From: Mangifera indica
Lineage: Eukaryota; Streptophyta; Magnoliopsida; Sapindales; Anacardiaceae
Direction of reading: 5' to 3'
Length of the DNA: 64,000 nt
Assembly: GCF_011075055.1 (NCBI RefSeq)
Contig: NC_058147.1
Span: 5,332,001 to 5,396,000 of the forward strand
A program made the translations under genes and the position numbers. Below are positions 1 to 11,105 of this stretch, one piece after another. Numbering within the stretch: the first letter of the stretch is position 1; every line of letters begins with the position of its first letter. A model generated the notes under the pieces. That model ran no database searches, was not told the DNA's origin, and saw only the letters and a list, made by a program, of their open reading frames with translations.

Positions 1-608
1 AAGGGTTAATTGTTCTTTTGGGATTTTTTTGGGCATAGACCAGCCATGAAACCGAGTCTATTTGTATTTAATCTTTACTCTTATGCTCAAAATCCTTCCT
101 TTTCATCATTAAAATTAGCTTGGGCGAAATATCAAAGAGTTGGCCATTTAAGGAAACAAAATATGACAAAACTAACAATTTTTTCAAATGAATTTGTTTT
201 ATTTATTTAATTTTACCATGAATGTGAATTCATTGATCTCAAGAAAAGAGAAAAAACGTCAGATTTGTATTGAATATATTATAAGTTTTATATTGAAAGT
301 AAGAAGAAGGTAAGTAGGAAAAAAATCACAAATTTCTTTGAAGGCATACTTGATCCACCTGCAAGAATTTATTATCTGCACATGGACACAAATTCAACAA
401 TCTAGAGCTTATCCCTAGTCTTTAGACAGATGACAACAAATTCCTACAAGAAATCCATCCATTTTACAGTATCATACGTAGTGATGACATGACTTTGTAA
501 CCCCAATACGACTCACAAAATGCTTAATTTCTGGTTTATGTTTTCATGTTATTTGGTTCACATGCCATTCTGGATGTCAAAACTGGTTTGAGCACGACTA
601 TATATTGC

Positions 609-1049
609 AAGGTTGTGTTTGGTTAATGCTCTTAAAACACTACTACAATAATTTATTTTTTATTATTTATATTATTTTATTTAATTTATAAATAATAAAA
701 ATTTTGATAATCTTCTATTATCAATTGTGATAGTAATATGACAAGTAATATATAAAAAATAATCTGATTATTATATTCATATTAGTATCAAAATATTATC
801 AATATAATTTTGATTTTATTATAATTATATCTTTATTTATTAATTTTCAAGGCAAAAATAATATAATTTTAATTAATATAACGAGTAACATAAAAATATA
901 TTTTTGAATAATTATATCTAAAGATATTTAAATAAAATAATATTATAGTATTATTTTAATAACTCAAATCAAACATAATAATTATTTATATTTACAAATT
1001 TTTACTTTATTTTTTTGTAATAAAAACATTATCAAACTAAACACACCTT
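609..1049. mobile_element. Degenerate MITE with GTGTTTGGTT-type ends
   Basis: The left end reads AAGGTTGTGTTTGGTTAAT and the reverse complement of the right end reads AAGGTGTGTTTAGTTTGAT. This gives roughly 18-bp imperfect terminal inverted repeats around a 440-bp, almost pure A/T interior. I could not identify a clear target-site duplication. A related element lies at 9488-9960. The superfamily is uncertain. Confidence 0.4.
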
Positions 1050-1052
1050 AAG

Positions 1053-1214
1053 AGTAATTATATGTGCACAATATAAATTTGTGCATAAACGATGATATAT
1101 TATCATATAATTTAGTATTGTTCTATCTCTAATTCAAATCACCAAATCATATAGTGATATATTATCGTTTGTGTTCAAATTTACGATTATTGTTTATACA
1201 TATAGTTTTATTAA
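1053..1214. mobile_element. Small hairpin MITE, probable TA target (family 3, copy 1)
   Basis: A 160-bp imperfect palindrome. The left arm (ATATGTGCACAATATAAATT, then ATAAACGATGATATATTATC) pairs with the right arm (GATATATTATCGTTTGTGTT, then TATACATATAGTTTTA). Both ends abut TA. Related copies occur at about 49344-49497 and 55672-55843 and share the terminal ACTATGTG/ACTATATG and the interior motif AATTCAAATCA-CCAAATCATA. TA targets and small size suggest a Tc1/mariner (Stowaway-like) MITE, but that is inference. Confidence 0.5.
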
Positions 1215-1565
1215 TACATAGATGGTTAGTTTTTTATTTATAATATCAGAAGATTTCTTTTTAATTAATCCTAGTACTGTATCTGATTACATTAGATCTC
1301 TATGATAAGTTTAATTAATGGGAACGACTTGTATTTAGATCATAAACATAAGAAATATTGCTACATAATTACAAAAATTTAAAATCAAGAAGAAAATAAA
1401 CTCATAAAGATAAGAATATTGACATGTGATATTTATGGTGGCTGCACAAAGATATCTGTCCAAATGTATTGTCCTGATGGGAAAGGGAGCAACCTGTCAT
1501 CGAATCTGGGTGCCACAGTTACAAAGCCGAAACAAAACCAGAATTCAGATAATCTTTTGTACAAA

Positions 1566-1576
1566 TATATAAAAAC
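1566..1576 (+). promoter_or_regulatory. Candidate TATA box of the FAF gene
   Basis: TATATAAAAAC is followed about 30 bases later by a pyrimidine-rich stretch (TCTTCCCTTCCCTTG), a usual plant initiation context. The leader would be spliced: a donor-like AAGTAAGGGG lies near 1696 and a strong acceptor, a long T-run followed by GCAG, ends at 2341. Inferred from sequence only. Confidence 0.4.
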
Positions 1577-2680
1577 AAAGTCTTCCCTTCCCTTGTTATA
1601 AAGTTGGAGAAACTGAAGAGGACATCAGTGCTGGGTCATTTTTACTACTCTTCCCTCGTGGTTCGATGGGGCATGGACTGCTTTTAGCAGAGAAATTAAG
1701 TAAGGGGTACATAAAAATATGTGTCTGTAATTTCTTGCACTTTGTATTGGTGATTTTCCTCATTTATGTAACAAAGCTGGATTTTGAAATGTTTGATTCC
1801 TCCCGTTCTCTTAAGAATCATGTTATTGAAGTATTCCTACGCTGTTTACTTAATTTGAGAGAATGTTTTACTGATAAAATGTTCTCCTTTTTGCGCATTG
1901 TTGTAGCTTGTTATTATGCCATCTCACAGGCTGAAACTAGATGATTTATGAACTTAATTTCATGAGCAGGGCTTCTTCAATCTTGTGTAGACCCATCCAA
2001 GATCTAGCTCTCTGCTAAAACCTCTATCTTATATTTCATATGAATTACTAGTTAGTATGTAAATTCCGGGCAGTTTCTCTTCGCTGCTCATAGCTGTTAT
2101 ATATTTATCTGCTTCATTCATCATTCATAGAAAATTATTTTCTTACTGTCATTTACAGATACGAAATTATTCGGGCAGAAACGGTGCCGATGGCTCCAAA
2201 AAACAAGTTCGTGTTAAGGAATGTATAATCTGTAGTACTAATACATCACCACGCGTACTCCATTATAAATAACGTCAACTAAAGACAGTCCTAGATTGTC
2301 TCTTCTTTATCAATTTGAATCTATTTTTTTTTTTTTTTGCAGGCTATTCACGTTGAAAGTCTGCTGCCACAGTACAGTGCAGAAAAGTCTAAGCAGTTCG
2401 GGCTTAATTTCGCAGCTCTCCACCGTAGCTAGAGTTTGAAGGTCCATCAATTACTGGGGAGGCATGGATTCGCACAGCATAGAAGGATTTGTCACGAAAG
2501 CAAAATGGATAGTTATTTCATCTCTTGGTGGGATTCTGTTATGGGCATCAAGGACATTACAATCTCCCAACGAGCCGATCCCAAAAGAACATCCTTATTT
2601 GCACCAATGTCTTCACCAGCCAGCCGGTCTCATAACCCTAGTAAACTCCAAGCCACCATTCATCAATCATCACTTCCCAT

Positions 2681-3562
2681 ATGATGTCATCATCATCATC
2701 ATCGTCTTCATCCTCCATGACCACATCTTTGCTCCCATCTGATTTGACTTCCTCTTCAACCTGGTCCTCGGTTATGGACGATTTGATTGGAACAGATAGT
2801 GGGGTTTGCATAATCTCAGATGAACAACATACTCCACAAGTGGATAAATCTGAAGCAGTGCTTGATCACAATCGTAATCTTGGTAGGCGGCGTCAACGGT
2901 GTTCAGTATCAGAGGAGTGTCCACCACCAATCCCTTTATTGGCTCGTACAGGAAACTTGCCGGGACACATGTCTTGGGCTTTAACGAGACATTATACAGA
3001 CGGGAAGTTGATCCTAAAAGAGGAGAGACTGAAGCATCACCAGTACTTCGAAGCCTACAGGGAGAACAGTCGTCTTATCTTAAATCTTGTGTTCTTCGAT
3101 GATACCATAACATCAAACGAGGAAGAGCTAGAGCTACAATACCTCAAAATCATCAAAGAAGAGGAAGAAAGAGATGGCTACACTGACACTGGGAAAGAGA
3201 AACCAAAAGAATATGAAGAAAGCGTTCAAGCTGACTCGAACAATATGGATTGTATTACAAAGGTGGAGGAGACAACACAAAAAGGTGGATCAATAAATAT
3301 AATGAACTCCCAGATGCCCAAAACGAATTGGGAAAATGGGTTTGAGAGATATGGAGTTTTACGTACGTGCTTCAAGTACACCGGGAGGGAGATATCAGAT
3401 ACAAGTTATCATTTCTTCGATAATGGCGATACTCATAGTGAGCCTGGAGGCGCATGTTTTACCCTTTCAGGTTCAGCTCCTCTAGCTTTGCCTGTTCGTC
3501 CATTGACTGCAATGATGTACCCATTTATGCATATTGATGATTTTCTCACATTGGTGTATTAA
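2681..3562 (+). CDS. FANTASTIC FOUR (FAF) domain protein
   Basis: Intronless 293-residue reading frame. The diagnostic part is residues 79-136. PPPIPLLARTG, a Trp-containing linker and DGKLILKEERL, then FEAYRENSRLILNLV, follow the plant FAF domain pattern (PPPI..., DGRxxLKExR, CREDGRLxLxxV). Arabidopsis FAF1-4 act in shoot-meristem size control downstream of WUSCHEL/CLAVATA; FAF-like proteins are less understood. N-terminal residues 2-12 are a serine run encoded by a TCA/TCG microsatellite. An acidic Glu-rich stretch follows the domain (about residues 144-180), and it ends in a short hydrophobic tail. The in-frame stop at 2642-2644 fixes the start at 2681. An upstream ATG at 2464 opens a different frame that overlaps the start (see findings). 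FAF membership is confident; the exact subclass is not. Confidence 0.8.
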   Translation: MMSSSSSSSSSSMTTSLLPSDLTSSSTWSSVMDDLIGTDSGVCIISDEQHTPQVDKSEAVLDHNRNLGRRRQRCSVSEECPPPIPLLARTGNLPGHMSWALTRHYTDGKLILKEERLKHHQYFEAYRENSRLILNLVFFDDTITSNEEELELQYLKIIKEEEERDGYTDTGKEKPKEYEESVQADSNNMDCITKVEETTQKGGSINIMNSQMPKTNWENGFERYGVLRTCFKYTGREISDTSYHFFDNGDTHSEPGGACFTLSGSAPLALPVRPLTAMMYPFMHIDDFLTLVY

Positions 3563-4809
3563 AAAGTTATCAAATCTACCATTTTCATAGGAAAATAGAA
3601 TGAATTTAAGGTAACAAAGGAAGATTTTCAATCATCTTTCCAAAGGAGAAATTTTCAATGAGATTTCCAGAGGAGAAAGAAGAAGGAAAGGGCTTTTTCA
3701 TATAAAGTAAAATTATCCTTATAACCTTTATATAATACTTATTGGATTTTTAAAATACTTATGTAAAATGACTACCTTAAAAAGGCGAAAAATGGTCATT
3801 TAATCGATTTTGATGGGAACTTGTCATTTGGCCAAAATAGGTTTAGAAAGTTATCTTCTTTGCAATTTGTATCAACTAACTTTGGATGTTATGGATAACT
3901 TGGTATTAAAATGTTACCAAAGCCATACATCCTTGTTCTTATAACAAAATGGTAATGCTGATAGATCTTGATTCCCTGTTAACAAACATGTATTTCAAAA
4001 TTTGCAAGGATTGTAAGATTCTGGTAATTTGTTATATCTCGTTAAAAATAAAGCCTGTAGACGGCTAAAGCCTTTCTGGGAGAAGCTAATAGACACTACC
4101 TCATTTATATTATTAGGAGTAGTTCATGGATATGCGAATAGCATGGTTTAGAAACACAATTAAATTATAGATCTGAATCTCAAAACTAACACCTGCTGTA
4201 ACTTTCTCAGATAAACTGCGGAATGATCTTCCAAACAAGCCCAGGTGTTTGTGCTATCTTGTGACTGCATTTTAAAGCTTTTATAATGTTGTTTGAGCTG
4301 CTATGACTTCTCATTAGGTGTAAACCAAAATACAGTTCAGAAAATTCCAAGTGTTCAGGGAGTTCCAGGATTTAAAGGGGCTGCTGAAAGGAGAAGCTTG
4401 GAGGTCTTTGGTCAAAAATTTTATTCATTTGCTTAACCTCGTGGTTTACTCAACTAAAGTACCTTGCATTCCATCATTGGTTGTGAATGAAACAAAAAGT
4501 AAAAATAGGAAATTATAGGGAAAAAATTGTCAGGTCTGTTTCATTGGTGTCTATTGCAATTTGAGTTATTTCCGAAAGGGTATAAATGAGGAAATAAGCA
4601 TACCCATCAAGCTTGAAAATTTTAAGACTTGCGGTGTCCAGTGGCCTGGGATAATTGGTCCCTGGAATTATAATAATTAACATTGTAGGCAAGCAAGGTG
4701 GTGACTGGTAAGGCCAACTTCTGAATTCTGGTTTATGTTTTCCAGAACTCAGCAAATAAGACATCTGCTATTGTTTTTGTGCCTCGCCAAGAGAAGATGA
4801 GGTCCGAAA
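3563..4809. other. Intergenic, nothing recognised
   Basis: 3' flank of the FAF gene. A motif near 3816-3835 (GATGGGAACTTGTCATTTGGCC) resembles the right terminus of the GGCCAAA MITE family, but no matching left end was found. The open frame on the minus strand at 4513-4764 has no recognisable features. Confidence 0.5.
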
Positions 4810-6962
4810 TTATGTCTGTGATCTCTTGGATGCCCGAACATTCTTGAGAGTCATCATCAGTTTCTGTCTCTCTCCTTCAACTTCTGCAAATTGAAGACTT
4901 AACTGAGAGTACTGGTCGTGCATCTCTTTTAGTTCAGTCTCCACAGCTGCATACCTTCCCGTGTCGTTAATTGGCTCGTTGATGTCTCTAAAGCATTGGA
5001 AAATTGCTTCCTCGTCACTGTGTTGTTTCAAGAAAGAGCTGAATCACACAAGCATTAGATATATTTAGATGTTGAAAGAGATAGCATACCTCTGAAAATG
5101 GATGCTTGATTTTTTCTTTCCTTTCAATGCTTCAGCAAGCTCAATTTCTAATGCAAGTACCCTTTCTATTGCATTTCCATTGCCCAGGCTTTCATTGAAG
5201 AGAGTATATATGCTTCCCAATTCTTCGTTTACCTGAGGAACTGGCAGAATAAGTAATCAGAAGAAGTGTGTTAGGATCATTTGTCACAATTAACAATTCA
5301 ATTTACCTTAAGTAACTGCATCAGGTCTCTCTGTAAACCTGGCAATTTAAAGTTAAAATTATGATCACCCTGTGAAACAAGTGAATTCTCATTTTTCATC
5401 CCCTCCAGCTGCAACCAGGAAACAAAAAAGAGCCCACTGTCTTCGTTATACAAACAATTATATCTGAGTCTTTTACAGAAGAATGAAATATTAAGGAGAA
5501 TTTTCATGTACTTCATTATTGAACGATTCTTCTGGGCATCAAAATAGTAAATTTAATATTGCACCTTAAGAGCGAGAAAAATGAAGCCGATCTTAACTTT
5601 AATATTATATTGGGGCCTGTTCACACATTTTTTCAGCCCAATAACAGAACATTCAAAATTTATGTGAAGTCACAATAATACATATGCTACATAGAAATTC
5701 ACAGCCTGTATGCAAAAACAATACAATAATAATGAGACAAAAGATCTGTTTGAGGATTACCTGCCCTGCTTGCACATCAATGCGTGCACTAAAACAGTTA
5801 CCCTCAGCAATAGGAACCAGGCGCATGTACTCTGAATTTTCACAATTCACAGTACTATCTTGTTCCAAATACTTGAGATCCATGTCAGCTGTTGGACCAT
5901 TACTGCAACCATTGTCTGCATTCACTCTTCCATGGCTTAAAGTGCTCAAATTTATATTATTTTGGTAAATATTTCTGCCAACTAGCTCATTCGACATGCA
6001 ACCTTCATTGTGCAACCCATCATTTCCTTGCTTCTGAAAGGCCGAGTTGGAACTGTCCAGAAATTCTCTCATTATGTTGAGGTCAACAGTCTGAGTCTTT
6101 TCCTCTTATTGCATTTTTGCAAAGAAGCTTCAAGCTTTTGTTGTTCTTGTTTACAGCACACAAGGCTAATTAATGAACATTCCAGTTCAGACTTCAACAG
6201 GTCATAAGCCTTTGTTTTTTCACGCTTCTCAGCGATTAGAGATTGTAACTCAGCCTCCAATTCCAAGATTTTCACTCCCAACTTTTCATTTTTCTTTAAG
6301 GGGAAGCTTCTGATTTCTTTCTATTTTCAATTTCATCGATGGCATCTCGTAATTTCCAGAGCATTTCCCTGCTAACCTTTTTTGAAACGGACAGCTGATG
6401 TTTTAGTTCTTGCGGCTTTGCATCATATTGTGCTTTAATAAAAGCAATCCTCAGAGACTCCTGCATAGCAGTTTCTGATCCTTCAGACAACTTATTTTCA
6501 TGAAGCTGGACACATTCAACTTCAGCCTTGTCTTTAAGCTCCTTCAGATGGATGGACAAGGTTTTGCTTCAAAACCTGCCAAGAAAGCTTCTGAGTAAGC
6601 TCTTTTCACTGATTCTGCAATGTCATAAGCCTCCAACAAGATTGCTTGGCCACACAGTTCATTTAATTTAGCTTCAAGTATTAAGCCTCTGATATCCAGT
6701 TCCTCTCTGGAGACAATCAGATTATCTATATCTTCTTCGGATCTCACCAACAAGTGCTTCAGCCTTCCAACTTCAGCAGCAAGCTGATTTTTTTCTCATG
6801 ATAACTAACCTCCATACTTAAAGCCCTGTTTTTGTGCTCAAGCTGAGCTGTTATGTCAAGCAGCACTCCGTTCTCAGAAATAGTGGCATGCGTCTGTCGC
6901 GATTGTGCATCAAGACTTGCGATATGAAGGCCAAAATTGTAGTGGATGAGGTGAAAGCCCAA
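4810..6962 (-). pseudogene. Truncated, frameshifted NT-C2/myosin-heavy-chain-like coiled-coil gene
   Basis: The minus strand encodes the C-terminal coiled coil of the plant family that includes At1g63300 and At5g41140 (N-terminal EEIG1/EHBP1 'NT-C2' domain, long coiled coil). The ending SLQFAEVEGERQKLMMTLKN, about 12 residues before the stop at 4810, is the family's hallmark. The large coiled-coil exon (about 6919 down to 5760) is broken into five frames. A one-base gain in an A-run lies near 6790, with further frame changes near 6550, 6296 and 6075. Readable bits include EEDIDNLIVSREELDIRG and NEKLGVKILELEAELQSL. Downstream exons (about 5408-5308, 5232-5092 and 5039-4810) look intact and correctly spliced. 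The N-terminal two thirds, including NT-C2, are absent; homology stops about 60 bp before a MITE at 7023. Probably non-functional. Confidence 0.75.
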
Positions 6963-7022
6963 GAGATGGCAGTTAGTTGGTCACTAGAGATGAAATAGAT
7001 GAGGCCCAAAACAAAGAAAACA

Positions 7023-7693
7023 GGCTAGAAAGATTTGTGCCCACCCAAGGTTTGCTGAAATATCTAAGTTCTACCTATTAAGTTTAAAAAACCCAAAGTC
7101 CTACCTTTTTGTGAAAATTCACCATTAAGATTAAGGATAAAAATATTATTTAATTAAAAATATTTTAAAAAATAAATATTTATCACATTCCCCCCTTAAT
7201 TTAAAATTTTAATAATTTTTTTCTATCTAAAGTTTGAAAAGTGACTATTTTTCCTCTAGGGTTTACTTTTTAACGAACTTTGTCGTCTCTAATCCTATTT
7301 TTTCTCTCTCTTAACTTCTCTCTCCCTCCCCTCTTGGTCGTCTTTGTTGGAGATGAAAAAGTTTGGTATTCGATAAAGGAGGGCAACAAGAGAAATCAAG
7401 AGAGAGAGAGAACGCTAATGGAAAAAAAGGAGATGTTCATCAAAGAAAATTAAAAAAAAAACCTTAAAGGAGAAATTACACTTTTTAAATCTTGGATAGA
7501 AGGAAATTATTAAATATTTAAGAAAGAAAAATGTGATAATTTTTTATTTTTTAATATTTTTAACTAAATAACATTTTTATCCTTAATTCAAATAGTAAAT
7601 TTTTATAAAATGATAAGTATTTAGATTTGTAAAATTTAGTTGGTAAAACTTTATCGTTTCAACAAACTTTCAGTGGGAATAAGCCTTTTGGCC
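7023..7693. mobile_element. Foldback MITE with 9-bp target duplication (GGCCAAA family, copy A)
   Basis: The right end reads (reverse complement) GGCCAAAAGGCTTATTCCCA and the left end GGCTAGAAAGATTTGTGCCC. Homology continues inward, so most of the 671-bp element folds on itself around a CT/GA-rich core. It is flanked by AAGAAAACA (7014-7022) and AAGAAAATA (7694-7702), an 8/9 match. Long terminal inverted repeats plus 9-bp duplications point to Mutator-like (MULE) elements. No transposase frame is present, so it is non-autonomous. Confidence 0.75.
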
Positions 7694-7702
7694 AAGAAAA
7701 TA

Positions 7703-8100
7703 AAGATGATACTATGAATTGTGTTGCAGCTAGGGAAAATATGAGAACAGCCTGAGTCTTGAGTCTTAATAGTCAGAGTCTCCTCTCAAATTAAGAAGCA
7801 ATCGATATGAAGCAGAGTTTACATAATGAGTTAAGTTAGTCAAGGGGCATTTCAGTCTTTATGAGTAATGAGGAGTTTGTTATTGTTTAGAAAATAAAGC
7901 ATATTAGTTATATCATTGATCACATTGAGTAGGCCTAAAAGGGCTTTTTAAGTGATTGCCCAGGGCTTCCGTTTCGCTTTTTAAAATTAAAGTCGCGTAA
8001 AATTTGATCACTCACGCACTGTCCCTCTGCCTCACGGCTCAGCCCATTCCATTGGTTCTCCTTTATGACGTGACTGCATTCACACTTCTATAATAAATAG
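7703..8100. other. Intergenic, nothing recognised
   Basis: A 400-bp spacer between two MITEs. No open frame, RNA gene or strong repeat was seen. Confidence 0.5.
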
Positions 8101-8390
8101 GGCAAAAAGACTTATTCCCACTAAGGATGGATACATTCTCAAACTTTTGCCGGTTAAATTTTAAAATTTTATTTATTTATTTATTAAATTTTATTAATAT
8201 TGTCAATAATAAAAATATTACTTAAAATTTCTATTTAAATAAAAAATAATATAAATAATATTTTTATTTAAAAGATAATTTTTAATAATAATAATAATAA
8301 GAATAAAATTTAACAAATAAATAAATATTTAAATTTTAATATATGAAAATTTAGAAATACAATAAATTTTAAAATAAGTTTTTTTAGTTA
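8101..8390. mobile_element. GGCCAAA-family MITE, degenerate copy B
   Basis: The left end GGCAAAAAGACTTATTCCCA matches the family terminus. The right end (reverse complement AACTAAAAAAACTTATTTTA) is eroded. Inner arms still pair over about 90 bp (ATTTATTTATTTATTAAATT on the left against its counterpart on the right). No convincing 9-bp duplication survives. Confidence 0.55.
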
Positions 8391-8824
8391 ATTGAGTAAA
8401 ATGAATACTAATTAATATTCATATATATTATTAAATAATTAAATAATATTAATTAAAGATACAATTACATATAATCAATCATATAACTATAATAATGTAA
8501 ATAATTTTTAACCCACATCAACTAGGGCCCTCTTCATCTAAATTGTGGCTCATGTGAATTGTTTTTTCACTTCGAACAAACAAAATAATTTCACACTTAC
8601 TATTTTCTTTTTCTTTTTGTCTTTCATACACAAAAACACCATAATTGAATCTTCCTCACTATATGATCGAGGAAAATATGAGAAACAAAAGGAAAAAAAA
8701 AATCATTATCCTGTATATCCAAGCTATGAAATTAAATCCTCAGCACAATAAACCTGAGGTGACCCTTGAATTAGCAAGTAACCCACACAATTAATCTGAC
8801 AACTTAACTCAACTCAACTAGCTT

Positions 8825-9070
8825 TTATAATCCCAGTTTCTCATGGACTTGCAGCTTTTCTTCAGACTCTGCAAATGAAACCACCTTAGAAGAAGAAGAA
8901 TGCGTATTCTTCTTGGATACCCAGAAGAAACATCCACTGGGGAGTTCCTTTTCATCAGCAACAGCATCAATTGCAGCCTTCTGTTTCTCTTTCTTCATTT
9001 TCTCCTTGTGCAAAGCTCGCACGGCGTAAGCTTCAGCTAGACTGACTCCTGTTAGACCCAGTGCAGACAT
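8825..9070 (-). CDS. Tiny plant protein with AEAYAVR...KEKMKKE and GCFFW motifs (paralogue 1)
   Basis: Single-exon frame of 81 residues. Residues 11-29 (LAEAYAVRALHKEKMKKEK) form a probable amphipathic basic helix. A short variable linker leads to SGCFFWVSKK at about 46-55, then a Ser-rich and acidic tail. No signal peptide or membrane segment. The neighbouring gene at 10774-11010 shares both blocks in the same order, on the same strand and at the same size, so this is a tandem duplicate pair. That conservation supports coding. I associate the pattern with short uncharacterised plant proteins but cannot name a function. A TATA box (CCTATAAATT on the minus strand) lies about 115 bp upstream. 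Confidence 0.7.
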   Translation of the reverse strand: MSALGLTGVSLAEAYAVRALHKEKMKKEKQKAAIDAVADEKELPSGCFFWVSKKNTHSSSSKVVSFAESEEKLQVHEKLGL

Positions 9071-9183
9071 TGTCTTCGACTGTTAACTTGGAATAACACT
9101 TGAATATCGATCTATACGCAGAACAAACTTGAACGTGTAGAAGAAGATTTAATTTGATGAAGTAAAAGAATCATGGAAATGTC

Positions 9184-9193
9184 AATTTATAGG
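9184..9193 (-). promoter_or_regulatory. TATA box of small-protein paralogue 1
   Basis: The minus strand reads CCTATAAATT, 114 bp before the ATG. The same ten bases occur at the equivalent place upstream of paralogue 2 (11096-11105). Confidence 0.5.
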
Positions 9194-9487
9194 CTTCTTG
9201 TGTGCATAGTCTCTTTCGGCGGCCAGCCCTGCCTTGTTGGTCAAGTTATGAAGGCGGTGAAGTCGCGTTGCCTTCCAACAGAAACGTGTTAAGAAGGGCT
9301 TTGGGGTGGGCCTTGCATAGGTCAGCAAAGACGTACCCCCGAGATTGTCTGATTGTTATTTTAAGAGTCTGAAATACCCCTTTATTTTTATTTTCTTATA
9401 CTTAATTTTTTTTTCTCTAAAAATTTAAATGAATTTTCAGTTAACAGATGTTTATTAATTATGTTTTATAATTCTTTTAACTTTTAT

Positions 9488-9960
9488 TAAGATGTGTTTG
9501 GTTTTGATAACATTATATTAAAAAAATAAAAAGTTATCTTTAAGATAAATTATTTAAAAGATTATTAAATATAAATTATTGTTATTTTATAAAATTTGAT
9601 AAAAATTAATGAATATAAATAATTATTATATTTGATTAAAAGTAATAAAAGAATATTAAGATATTATTTTACTTAAATACTTTTAAATATAATTATTCTA
9701 AAATATTTTTATGTTATTTATTATATTAATTAAAAATAAAATTATTTTTATCTTAAAAAATTAAAAAAGATATAATTGTAATAAAATTAAAATTACTTTG
9801 ATAATATTTTAATACATAAGTTACTACATTTTATATTATCCATCACATTATTATTGATAATAGAAGCATCCAAATTTTTTTATTATTTACAATATATAAT
9901 ATAAATAATAAAAAACAAATTATTAAAATAATATTTCAATCCTCTTACTCAAACTGCCCT
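9488..9960. mobile_element. AT-rich MITE with GTGTTTGGTT-type ends and probable 9-bp duplication
   Basis: The left end is TAAGATGTGTTTGGTTTTGA; the right end, reverse complemented, is AGGGCAGTTTGAGTAAGAG. The interior is almost entirely A/T. Flanks AACTTTTAT (9479-9487) and AACTTTAAT (9961-9969) agree at 8 of 9 positions. Related to 609-1049. Non-autonomous; superfamily uncertain. Confidence 0.5.
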
Positions 9961-9969
9961 AACTTTAAT

Positions 9970-10773
9970 ATATATATATTCTTTGATTGCTGAAAAGGAC
10001 TTTAAATGATATTTCCAGGTACCGGTGGACTTAACTGTCTCGTTATAAAATGCTTATTAGGTGGACCACTATACTAAATCTAAGTTGACTAAAAAATGTT
10101 AAAAAGGAAATCTCTTGGAATGGAGTTACGTAGGAATGAGCGGTGAACGTGCGATGAATGTTAAATTCTTCTTGGGTAGATCGTTGTCATCATAAAGGCC
10201 TGGCCCAGAATGTGATTAAGTAACGAAGAAGAACTTCGATTATGAAGGTTTCAACTTCAAATTTTGCAAGTTTTCCCGAGTCTCTGCCCAAAAGAAAACT
10301 TTATGAACATAATCAGAAATTGAAATAATCAATGTTCGATGTGGTTTTTACCAGGTAGAAAAATTCAAGCAAGTGAATAACCTAGGCTAATGGCCGGTGT
10401 CTATACTTTCATCTTCCAGGATGAAAGGGAAAAAAAAAAAGTCATATTAATTAGCTAAAAATTGATTATATCTAAGGGAGCCTAATAAAACAACCACACA
10501 AAAGCTGAATGATGATATTGAGATTCAAGAGAACTTCATTAGAACTTTCAAGAGAAAGGTTTTGGTTTGAATCTTTGTCCGGTTTTATAAAATTTTGATT
10601 TGAATTACTTACAAAAAAAAAAAATTTGAGATTCAGTACATAAATTTAGATTAAAACAAACCCACTTCATTTCACAACCATTGCTTGCCTTTTTTATTTG
10701 ACATATATAAACGACTTCAAAAAATACATATGGATATTGACAATAATTAACATGTAAAGATGGAGCTAACATG
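9970..10773. other. Intergenic between the small-protein paralogues
   Basis: No gene recognised. It contains a few A-runs and no open frame of note. It would hold the 3' flank of paralogue 2. Confidence 0.5.
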
Positions 10774-11010
10774 TCATTTGATCCCTGTTAATTCACCTTC
10801 ATTATCCCTTTTCTCTACTTCTTTCCCAGAGTAATCCTTACACAATACTTCTGAATGAACCTTCTTGACCTTCCATAGGAAACACCCACTAGAAATTCTC
10901 TCCCGTGAATGAATCCTTTGATTCTTGCCTCTTTCTTCCTTCTTCATTTTCTCCTTTTGCATCTTTCTTAGCACATAAGCCTCGGCAAGACAGTACCCTG
11001 GAGTCGCCAT
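10774..11010 (-). CDS. Tiny plant protein with AEAYVLR...KEKMKKEE and GCFLW motifs (paralogue 2)
   Basis: Single-exon frame of 78 residues, about 1.7 kb upstream (in transcription direction) of paralogue 1. Residues 8-25 (LAEAYVLRKMQKEKMKKE) and SGCFLWKVKK at about 42-51 match the blocks of paralogue 1; the linker and tail have diverged. The start is the only ATG giving the conserved N-terminus MATPGYCLAEAY. The promoter carries the same CCTATAAATT box. About 110 bp further upstream is TTGACTGAAGTCAA, a palindrome of two W-box cores (TTGAC). That suggests WRKY-type, stress-linked regulation, but it is inference. Function unknown. Confidence 0.7.
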   Translation of the reverse strand: MATPGYCLAEAYVLRKMQKEKMKKEERGKNQRIHSRERISSGCFLWKVKKVHSEVLCKDYSGKEVEKRDNEGELTGIK

Positions 11011-11095
11011 CTCTTAGCAGTATCTGAGATGCCAAAATTATAGAACTGGAATCTGGGTATTTGATTTCTGTAAGTGTGATTAATTTCAACACACT

Positions 11096-11105
11096 AATTT
11101 ATAGG
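11096..11105 (-). promoter_or_regulatory. TATA box of small-protein paralogue 2
   Basis: The minus strand reads CCTATAAATT, 86 bp before the ATG and identical to the box of paralogue 1. Confidence 0.5.

Larger units (their letters stand above)
1..1560. other. Gene-free AT-rich segment with two MITE-like insertions
   Basis: I see no convincing coding sequence here. The short open frames have no recognisable domain and lie in AT-rich DNA. The stretch holds two inverted-repeat elements, listed separately (609-1049 and about 1053-1214). The last 150 bases become more GC-balanced and lead into the FAF-gene promoter. Confidence 0.6.

Noticed and set aside
3816..3838. Single right-end-like terminus of the GGCCAAA MITE family
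   Set aside because: No partner end or target duplication could be found within 1 kb; it may be a solo remnant or chance.
6925..7060. Plus-strand coding-like words (DEVKAQEMAVSWSLEMK, then DEAQNKENRL) between the pseudogene and the MITE
   Set aside because: They need a frame change within 40 residues, match no family I know, and the region past 7023 belongs to the MITE terminus.
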